Shown here piece after piece: positions 9,349-16,473 of a stretch of 20,938 bases of DNA. The translations under genes were made by a program, and so were the position numbers. The DNA is taken from positions 1 to 20,938 of the forward strand of contig CADWAF010004404.1 in the NCBI GenBank assembly GCA_902984215.1, written 5' to 3'. Numbering within the stretch: position 1 is the first letter of the stretch; each line of letters begins with the position of its first letter. This DNA comes from Willaertia magna. Taxonomy: Eukaryota > Heterolobosea > Eutetramitea > Acrasida > Naegleriidae. The notes below the pieces were generated by a model. It was not told the DNA's origin. It saw only the letters and a list, made by a program, of their open reading frames with translations, and ran no database searches.

Positions 9349-11703
9349 TTATAACTTTTTACAATATTTTGAATAAAGTTCTTTCAGTATTGGGGTAGCA
9401 TCTTTTAGCATTCCAAAAGCAAATGGGTGCATTACCTCCAACTCTTTGGACTCAATTGGTACTTTAAGTAAGCCTTGGTGGTAGTGGTCTGGATTCTTCT
9501 CTTTTTCCAAAATACGTTTTATAAGCTTTTCGCCATCAACCCATAATACATTTGTTTTTTCTGTCCAACAATCTTGTGTGGAATCCTTAATATTATTTAA
9601 AATCTTTGTATTTTCTATGTAGTCAACTTGACAAATAAATAGTTTGTATTTCCCTGGAGCATAATATATAGAAGGCGACGATAGTAATTTTTCTTCAATT
9701 TTTTCAAATGATTCAGCTGTTTCTTCTGTAAATTCTCTAGCAGCTGTGTGTAAAGATGATTTGTCAGAATTCTCTTTCTTTCCTCCAAATTCAGACCAAG
9801 TTTCAATCTCTCGAGCAATTGCATAAGGACTTGTAGAATTTTTAACAGTACCTTTAACCGCTTTACCAGTGCCTCTTAGTTCTTTACCAAGTAAAAACAC
9901 TAATTTTCCTTCCTTATTTATTGAATAAGCAAGTATTCCTGCAGCCTTATACACACTTTCTACATCTATTGGTTTATTACTTTCATTATTATTACTACTA
10001 CTGTTATTATTGCTACTGTTGCCACTTTCATTTCTGCTATTAAAATCACTGCCATAGTTACCACCATTACTTGAAGAGAAATGTACTTCATTATTAACAA
10101 TAGTAGATGGTACATTATATCCATACATTAAATAAGGATCCCCTTCTACCTGTTCTACACCCATCATTGGGGGATACATAGGTGCAGAATAAAAAGGATA
10201 TGGATAAGGTTGGACATTATCTTGATGTTGTACATTAGGTGGTGCTGTCATATAATACATATAAGGATTATGATAGCCATAAGGTAAAGACCCTTCTGGA
10301 TAATAATAATACCCCATATGAGTAGGTCCATAATGATGATAATTTGGATAATAAGGATTGTTTAATTCCATTAAATAATTATTATTACCATTATCAAAAT
10401 AATTCATGTCATTATTTGAATTATTATTATTAGTCTTTGTTAAATTACGTTGTCTTGATTTTATAATTTGATCTACAAACCCATCATCTGTATTCTTTTC
10501 TAATTTTGTGACGGTTCCACAATCTCTACATTGTATCCCAAAATATGTAAAATTATCTAAATGTTCAATTACTTGTGTTTCATCGTCATAAGTTTCATAC
10601 ATCTTCTTTTCCATTTCATTATCGACTAAAATTGGATTTGTTGTATGTATAGATTTACAATTTGGACAAATAACATAATTATTAATATATTTAATTAAAA
10701 TTGAATCTATAACTTTAGATAATCCCTTTTCTAATGAAATATTATTATTATTTTCATATTTTATAAATATTTCCTTTTCAATATAATTTCCAGTATCAGT
10801 TAATTCTTTTTTAATATCTGATAAATGTTCATGTAAAATTATTCCCTTTTCAGTAGCTAAATCATAATAACATGTTTTACCAATTTCATAACCAATAAAT
10901 TTCATTAAATATTGTGGTCTTCTATTCATTGTAATTGAAATGCTTTTAATATTATCAACAATTGTTCTTTTCATTTTAACTTCTTTTTCTGTCCAATTAT
11001 TATTGTTATTATCTGTTGTTGGGGTATTATTGGTGTTATCAGTAGTGCTATTGGAGTTGTTATTAATTGATTTATATTTTACCGATTGGGTAAATGATTC
11101 TATAATAAGAATACTTTTAATTTTCTTTATTAATTTTTGAATAGAAGAAGATTGAAATGAAGTAAGTGAAAGAGTGGATCTTTTCTTTTTCTTATTGTTA
11201 TCTCTATTGCCTTGGCCTTGATTACTAGCTCCCGAAGAAGAAGTATTACTTCCGGTGGTATAATGTTGTTTTATCGGGATGTTATTATTGGTCTGGCCTT
11301 CTAGGCTTTTACCTTGTTGTTGGGTTGTGCTGAGGTCTTGAGATGTTAATTTCTTTTTATTTTTTTTGGTTTTTTGTTTTTGGCGGGAAGATGCATTTGG
11401 TTTATTAGTGTTTGTTGTTGGTGCAGTGTTATTGTTAGGTAAAGGATTATTATTGTTGGTAATGGTAGAAGTAGAATGAATAGTAGTTTGATTATTAATA
11501 ATAGCATCAGTTAATAAATTATTTTTTGATTGATCTTGGCTTGAATTGACCGTTTTTGTGAGTTGATCAACATTTGAATTACTATGAATGATACCTGTAG
11601 AGGTACTAGTATTATTAGCGTTGTTGTTACCGGTCGTTGGGTTATTGTATTTAACCTTATTATTGCTATTCGCACTTGTAGTTTTGTTAATGTTATTAGT
11701 CAT
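9349..11703 (-). CDS. eIF2-beta/eIF5-like domain fused to a Nudix hydrolase domain
   Basis: This is a 784-aa single-exon protein with two recognisable modules. Residues 1-240 are Asn/Ser/Thr-rich and carry two lysine blocks (109-119 and 171-175). Residues about 245-402 resemble the eIF2-beta/eIF5 domain: NRRPQYLMKFIGYEIG (260-275), then a helix leading to YINNYVICPNC and a second knuckle QCRDCG. This gives a C-x2-C (346/349) and C-x2-C (392/395) zinc ribbon. The loop between knuckles is about 42 residues, longer than usual and acidic. Residues 448-532 are Pro/Tyr/Met-rich linker. Residues about 583-775 form a Nudix domain: KAAGILAYS and a Nudix box FGGKKENSD...REFTEET (639-662). Glutamates E657, E660 and E661 expected to bind Mg are present. 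Asp replaces the usual first Glu, there is one extra residue before REF, and Ala replaces the Gly after TEET. The substrate is unknown; nucleoside-diphosphate-linked compounds, possibly an RNA cap or tRNA/nucleotide, are only a guess. The start is the first Met of the open frame. Confidence 0.8.
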   Translation of the reverse strand: MTNNINKTTSANSNNKVKYNNPTTGNNNANNTSTSTGIIHSNSNVDQLTKTVNSSQDQSKNNLLTDAIINNQTTIHSTSTITNNNNPLPNNNTAPTTNTNKPNASSRQKQKTKKNKKKLTSQDLSTTQQQGKSLEGQTNNNIPIKQHYTTGSNTSSSGASNQGQGNRDNNKKKKRSTLSLTSFQSSSIQKLIKKIKSILIIESFTQSVKYKSINNNSNSTTDNTNNTPTTDNNNNNWTEKEVKMKRTIVDNIKSISITMNRRPQYLMKFIGYEIGKTCYYDLATEKGIILHEHLSDIKKELTDTGNYIEKEIFIKYENNNNISLEKGLSKVIDSILIKYINNYVICPNCKSIHTTNPILVDNEMEKKMYETYDDETQVIEHLDNFTYFGIQCRDCGTVTKLEKNTDDGFVDQIIKSRQRNLTKTNNNNSNNDMNYFDNGNNNYLMELNNPYYPNYHHYGPTHMGYYYYPEGSLPYGYHNPYMYYMTAPPNVQHQDNVQPYPYPFYSAPMYPPMMGVEQVEGDPYLMYGYNVPSTIVNNEVHFSSSNGGNYGSDFNSRNESGNSSNNNSSSNNNESNKPIDVESVYKAAGILAYSINKEGKLVFLLGKELRGTGKAVKGTVKNSTSPYAIAREIETWSEFGGKKENSDKSSLHTAAREFTEETAESFEKIEEKLLSSPSIYYAPGKYKLFICQVDYIENTKILNNIKDSTQDCWTEKTNVLWVDGEKLIKRILEKEKNPDHYHQGLLKVPIESKELEVMHPFAFGMLKDATPILKELYSKYCKKL

Positions 11704-12565
11704 CAGTGAAGGATAAGGTAGAAGGAAGGAAAAGGATTAAGAATACAATTAAAAAACAATGAATAGTTAATAACAAGTAATGAAATTAATTAATCTTTTT
11801 AAATTTATAGCCTTTTATAAATAATATTATTTTAGTAAAGATATTGTTACTCAAGATATACTGTTACTATTTCTTGTAAATAATTTGGAACGTTAGATTA
11901 AAAAAAAGAGAAATCTACAACAAAGGCTTTACAATTATTATTTGATTTTTTTTTGATATGATCAAATTGTTTTTGATCAATTTTTTTTGGGTTTTTATGG
12001 AAACGGTAATTTTGATTTTGTTGCTGGTTCTTCAATATGGCCGTTTCTGTTCTTATGCAAAAGTTTACATAGTTTTGATTCGTTGTGTTGAAAGGAAACA
12101 GCAGTTTGGAGGATTATTTTAATATAAAAATTTGTTTTACAAATCATTACAACTTTACACAAGTTGACTTTTAGTGCGGGCGTTTGCTTTTCACGCTAGA
12201 AATTAGCTGCGAAAAAATTAAATTCCAATTTCTTTTTAAAAAAAATGTGAATAAAAGTGGAAGGGATGATTTCATTTGTTGACTAGATTCCCGAAGAGAA
12301 TATGCAGATAACAAAGATGTTGATTCGTGGACTTTATATTTATAGCTGTTAGTTTCATATTGTTTTGTTGGGTATTGTTTGGTAATAATAACCTCTGAAA
12401 AGGATAACAAAAATTCGATTGACTACAACCATTTTGACATAGTTTTGAACATTTAAGATTTTCATTATACAAACAAAGAACTAGAATAACGTAACCTAAA
12501 TTATTTTATGGCGTTATCCTATGGCTTATTTTCGCAGTTCTGTATAGCGAAAGAAATTCAGAAAA
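11704..12565. promoter_or_regulatory. 862-bp divergent intergenic region
   Basis: This lies between the starts of two divergently transcribed genes, so it should hold both promoters. I find no tRNA, snoRNA or convincing coding sequence. Two short minus-strand open frames (12171-12472) have no recognisable protein character. Visible signals are T-rich tracts around 11941-11990 with small inverted repeats (TTTGAT/ATCAAA at 11952-11957 and 11961-11966; palindrome TTGATCAA at 11973-11980), a relatively GC-richer patch at about 12173-12212, and repeated ATAACG/CGTTAT hexamers near the right edge (12486-12491, 12512-12517). No functional site can be assigned. Confidence 0.45.
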
Positions 12566-14734
12566 ATGGAAAAAAACAACCATACAGCCCCGTCCACTAG
12601 CTCCAGTTCGTTTGGACATAATAACGTTATTTCAATAGATGTGAATAAGAAAAGAAATAGTGCCTCAGTGTCAGCAGTTAGCACACAAGAAAGAGCAGAC
12701 ATTTGTGATGCAACTACTTGTCTAGAAATTGCTGAAAACAATGCAAATGAAAATAATGATTTATCCTGTAAAGCATGTGCTGCAAAACAAGCCAATACAG
12801 TTTTTTCAGTAATTGAGGCAATTCCTTTATCAATTAAGTTATTTTTGATGGTTATATTTGCTATTTGTGCTTTAATAGCATTTAGTTGTGTATTTATTCA
12901 ATATGCTTCAGGTTTGCTTGATACTTCTCAAAATATTAATCATGTGGTTTCAGTGTCACTTTTATTTTCCAATATACTCCATGAATTACAAAATGAACGT
13001 AATTTGGCATTTACTTACTATTATGTTGAGGAAGAGTTTTTTAAGACACAACTTTTACTTCAAATGAATAAAACAGACGAACATATCAATAATTATTTAA
13101 TGAAGAATGTTGTGTGGAATGGAAATGTATTTGAAAGTGGCATCGAAAGTACTGAGGGTTATACTTACAAAATGGAGTACTTTATTGGTGCTCTTCCAAA
13201 ATATAGAGAAAATGTAATGAAGCGTAACTTTAATTCATCAAATGATATAATTAATTTTTATTCAGAGTGGAATGAAAATATTATTGGTGCAGTTTTAATT
13301 TTAACTTATCAAAGCAATGACCCCACCTTTAAAGAAATACACCAAAGCTATAGTCACGTTACCTTAATGAAAGAACAATTTGGAATAGAAAGTTGTTTAT
13401 TTTCTTCAGCTCTTGGAAAATCAATTATTTCTAAAGAAAATTATGATAATGCAATATCCACATTAGCTAAATATAATATTATTTATAATCTCTTTGATAC
13501 CGTGGCAAGATCAGATATAAGGAAAGAATTTGATAGCCGAATTTTAAATACACAATTCATTAAAGATATTAGATATATGGAGAATACTATTATTGAAAAC
13601 CCAACCAATATTGTCTCAAGAGAATTTACTGTAGTAGAATATTTCAATAACTGTTCAATTATATTTGACAAAATGAGATCAATGGAACAATACATTAGAG
13701 GTGAAAAACTAATTGTTGCCAAAACTTTACAAGATAAAGCTATTTCTTATGTGGTTGGATTTTCAGTTGCAACGGTTTTAGTAGTTATTATATCTATTAT
13801 TCTAGCTTGCTTCTTCTCTAGAACTATAGTTATCCCATGGAAAAGATTATTACGTACACAAAAGGAAAGGACTAAAGAATTATCTAACAGTTATTCTCAC
13901 CTTAGTCACTTGTTAGAAAGAATATCTGCTGAAGAACAAAAAACTAGAAAGATTTTAAATAGTATGGATGATGCCTTAGTAACAATTACTTCAACAGGAA
14001 ATATTATCCACTGTAATACATCGTTTTATAAAATGTTTCAATTTAATGAGAATGATGTATTTGGACAAAAATTAACAATATATCAAATTATACCAAGTTT
14101 AGAAATTAAAGAATTCTTCGATCATTTTAACACATTGGATGCTGTTATTACACCTGATAAAGATTTAAAGGCAGTAAATAAGGTTGGAAAGGATTTCCCT
14201 GTAAGAGTAAACCTTAATTTCTGTCATTTCTATACAAATGATATTTCATTAGGAGAAGTGATAGACACTCATAAATTAGTACAACAAGAAAAGGCTTGTA
14301 TTATATTAATACATAATTTAAGTGATAGATTGACAGTTGAAAAAGAAAAGATAACACAAGAAATAATTGATTTTAAACAAATGTTTGATAATCCATTAAT
14401 GCGTCTTGATTTTAAAGAATATTGTAAACGTACAAGAACTGATGAAAATATTTGTTTCTTAGAAGATGTACAAATTTACAAAAATACATCTTCACTTCAA
14501 GAGAGAGTTCAAAAACAAGAAACTATTTATAATTTATATTTAAAAAAAGATTCCAAAAAGTTATTAAATATTTCTAAAGAAGAATTAGAATTAAATAACT
14601 TTAAAATAAGTAAGGGTTTAGGAGAAGTAGATTTATTTGAATGTTTAGAAAAAATTGTAATGAATAATTTAATTCATGATTCTTACAAACGTTGGAAAGA
14701 AACTGAAAAATCTGATTTACAGTTATATCTATAA
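12566..14734 (+). CDS. Two-TM receptor: NIT sensor, PAS and RGS domains
   Basis: This 722-aa protein appears to couple an extracellular small-molecule sensor to heterotrimeric G-protein signalling. Residues 1-88 are cytosolic, Ser/Asn-rich, with a small Cys cluster (68-71). TM1 lies at about 89-113. Residues about 126-385 form an extracellular helical NIT (nitrate/nitrite-sensing) domain, with its marks HELQNERN (139-146) and MNKTD (167-171). TM2 lies at about 393-416. A coiled-coil linker (about 428-462) leads to a PAS domain (about 462-590; SMDDALVTITSTGNIIHCN, GKDFPVRVNL, and a closing strand ending LIHNLSDR). An RGS domain fills about 602-715. RGS residues known to touch G-alpha in animal RGS4 have counterparts: E627-N628, N668, D705 and R709. 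It should therefore act as a GTPase activator, switching off G-alpha, under control of a ligand outside the cell. No kinase or response-regulator domain is present. The Met is the first after an in-frame TAG at 12545-12547. Confidence 0.85.
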   Translation: MEKNNHTAPSTSSSSFGHNNVISIDVNKKRNSASVSAVSTQERADICDATTCLEIAENNANENNDLSCKACAAKQANTVFSVIEAIPLSIKLFLMVIFAICALIAFSCVFIQYASGLLDTSQNINHVVSVSLLFSNILHELQNERNLAFTYYYVEEEFFKTQLLLQMNKTDEHINNYLMKNVVWNGNVFESGIESTEGYTYKMEYFIGALPKYRENVMKRNFNSSNDIINFYSEWNENIIGAVLILTYQSNDPTFKEIHQSYSHVTLMKEQFGIESCLFSSALGKSIISKENYDNAISTLAKYNIIYNLFDTVARSDIRKEFDSRILNTQFIKDIRYMENTIIENPTNIVSREFTVVEYFNNCSIIFDKMRSMEQYIRGEKLIVAKTLQDKAISYVVGFSVATVLVVIISIILACFFSRTIVIPWKRLLRTQKERTKELSNSYSHLSHLLERISAEEQKTRKILNSMDDALVTITSTGNIIHCNTSFYKMFQFNENDVFGQKLTIYQIIPSLEIKEFFDHFNTLDAVITPDKDLKAVNKVGKDFPVRVNLNFCHFYTNDISLGEVIDTHKLVQQEKACIILIHNLSDRLTVEKEKITQEIIDFKQMFDNPLMRLDFKEYCKRTRTDENICFLEDVQIYKNTSSLQERVQKQETIYNLYLKKDSKKLLNISKEELELNNFKISKGLGEVDLFECLEKIVMNNLIHDSYKRWKETEKSDLQLYL

Positions 14735-14848
14735 TTTATAACTATCCACCTTTATATTTTGTATTATAATTATTGTTTTAGGTATTGCAACACATTCAAC
14801 AAATAAAAATTTTGTAAATTTTCACAAATTTTTTTAATTAAAAACAAA

Positions 14849-16348
14849 ATGCCAAAGAAACAGGCAAAAGCCAAAAGGAAATTTAATCAGTACAACAATA
14901 ACGAAGAAGAGGAAGAAGAAGGCTTTTCCGAAAATGAAGAACAACAACCAAATGAAGAAAATGATTATTCCGATAATGATGATGAAGAAGAATTGAAAAA
15001 TGAAGGAATAACTTATTCTTCCATTCTATCTTTACCTAAAGAACAAATTGAAATTTTAGAACAAAAAGTAGAATCTAATTTAATTGGATACCCAAAAGAA
15101 TTTCAATTTTTAATTAAATATTATCAAAGAAAATTATATGAAGAAAATCAATATAATAATCGAAACGAAGAAGACAGTCATGTTAAATATTTAAATAAAT
15201 TAAGATCATTACGTTGGACATTTACTCAAAATTTATTTTCGAATGAAACTTTTTGGAAAGAATGGTTATTGAATGAAGAACAAGAATATAAAGAACAATT
15301 AATAGAAAAGAAGAAAGAAGAAAATACAGTTTTATTAAAAGAAGGAATTAAACAATTATATAGAAAAGCATTAAGAGAAAATCCTTCATTTAGTGAAATT
15401 TCTAAAATGTTTTGTAGTTTTATTTTAACATGTAATGAACAAGAAAAACAAGATAATAGCAATAAAGAAGAAGAAGAAGATGAAGTAATTGAGATATTTG
15501 AATGGATTATTGATTTACCTATTGGAACAAATATAAGAGAAAGTTCAATAATTTATGAAATGTATATTGATTACTTAAGAAGAATTGGAAAGAAAGAAAA
15601 GATAATTGAAATTTATAAAAGACAATTTCTTCATCCACACTTACAAGTAATAAATACTTGGAAAAATTATTCACTTGAATTTGGAAAGAATAAAGAAGAA
15701 GGAGAGATACCAATGGAAAATTACTATTCAAAATGTTTAATGGAATTAGAAGAACGTTTACCTTTTGAAGATAAATTAGATTTAAATAAAGAAAATAAAA
15801 ATTTATTAAATAATTATTTAGAATATATTAATTTTGAATTGGAAAGATATAATGACTTGAGGAAAGAATCTATTGATAATAATAAGGAAGAAAATAATGA
15901 AGATAATACGTTATTAATTAATTTATTATTAAATACACAATATAAACGTCTTGTAAATTTGTTAGAAAGATGTACATTAGAACTTTACAGTAAAGAAGAA
16001 ATTTGGATTAAATATTTAACAATTATTGAGAAATTACCATTCGATTTAAAAATTAATAATAATTATAATTTTATGGAAAGTGAATTTCCTTTGCCTTTAT
16101 TAATGACAAGTGATGACGAAGCATTTTGTTTACAATGTTTAAATTTACAAGAAGATAATCAAAGTAACATACAGATAAATAAGATTGATCAGTTTATTAG
16201 ACAATTAATTAAAAATAATATAAATAATGATATTAATTTAATGGATTATTGGTATTTTAATTTTTATTTAAAATTAATTGAAATTGTTATGAGAGCATCA
16301 AAAGCCATACAATGGAGTAGTAAATGTTGGATATTATCAATTAATTAA
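14849..16348 (+). CDS. SART3/Prp24-like factor, N-terminal part, frame ended by a duplication
   Basis: This 499-aa open frame is the first half of a U4/U6 snRNP recycling factor. It has an acidic N-terminus (EEEEEEGFSENEE; DNDDEEEL), then tandem HAT helices, for example SLRWTFTQNLF...FWKEWLLNEE, IIYEMYIDYLRRIGKKEKI and INTWKNYSLEFG. HAT repeats in this family recruit U4/U6 assembly partners. The frame is normal up to 16337, then enters the second copy of a 136-bp duplicated block out of phase and stops after SIN at 16346-16348. The rest of the protein resumes from the second copy in another frame (next entry). Taken together the two parts would make about 1,076 aa if one copy were absent, close to the roughly 960 aa of human SART3. 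As assembled, the gene would give a truncated product without the RNA-binding half. Confidence 0.8.
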   Translation: MPKKQAKAKRKFNQYNNNEEEEEEGFSENEEQQPNEENDYSDNDDEEELKNEGITYSSILSLPKEQIEILEQKVESNLIGYPKEFQFLIKYYQRKLYEENQYNNRNEEDSHVKYLNKLRSLRWTFTQNLFSNETFWKEWLLNEEQEYKEQLIEKKKEENTVLLKEGIKQLYRKALRENPSFSEISKMFCSFILTCNEQEKQDNSNKEEEEDEVIEIFEWIIDLPIGTNIRESSIIYEMYIDYLRRIGKKEKIIEIYKRQFLHPHLQVINTWKNYSLEFGKNKEEGEIPMENYYSKCLMELEERLPFEDKLDLNKENKNLLNNYLEYINFELERYNDLRKESIDNNKEENNEDNTLLINLLLNTQYKRLVNLLERCTLELYSKEEIWIKYLTIIEKLPFDLKINNNYNFMESEFPLPLLMTSDDEAFCLQCLNLQEDNQSNIQINKIDQFIRQLIKNNINNDINLMDYWYFNFYLKLIEIVMRASKAIQWSSKCWILSIN

Positions 16349-16473
16349 AAATAATATAAATAATGATATTAATTTAATGGATTATTGGTATTTTAATTTT
16401 TATTTAAAATTAATTGAAATTGTTATGAGAGCATCAAAAGCCATACAATGGAGTAGTAAATGTTGGATATTAT
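16202..16473 (+). repeat. Exact 136-bp tandem duplication inside the SART3-like gene
   Basis: Copy 1 is 16202-16337 and copy 2 is 16338-16473, directly abutting; I compared them base by base and find no difference. Each begins CAATTAATTAAAAATAA and ends GGATATTAT. The unit encodes the HAT segment around MDYWYFNFYLKLIEI. Since 136 is not a multiple of three, the second copy shifts the frame. The unit has no AGGT, so a canonical GT-AG intron cannot remove exactly one copy. The sequences flanking the two junctions share little homology. Confidence 0.97.

Noticed and set aside
10940..11140. Plus-strand open frame with hydrophobic Leu/Val-rich translation inside the Nudix fusion gene
   Set aside because: It is the complement of Asn/Thr-rich codons on the minus strand; low-complexity antisense shadows of this kind are expected.
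11379..11389. Second E2F-like match, TTTGGCGGGAA
   Set aside because: It lies inside the coding region of the Nudix fusion gene (codons for Ser-Arg-Gln), about 315 bases past the start, so coincidence is likelier.
12173..12212. GC-richer patch with a small hairpin (GCTA-GAAAT-TAGC) that might be a small RNA
   Set aside because: The stem is only 4 bp, with no snoRNA boxes, tRNA arms or terminator run that would define an RNA gene.
12171..12472. Two overlapping minus-strand open frames of 66-79 codons in the divergent spacer
   Set aside because: They overlap each other in different frames, have no recognisable motif and lack the codon pattern of neighbours; most likely chance frames in promoter DNA.
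16202..16473. Reading the duplicated block as an unspliced intron
   Set aside because: No AG|GT junction exists in the unit, so exact removal of 136 bp by GT-AG splicing is impossible. A 178-bp GTATTT...ATGAG alternative keeps frame but would delete about 14 residues of a conserved-looking HAT helix.
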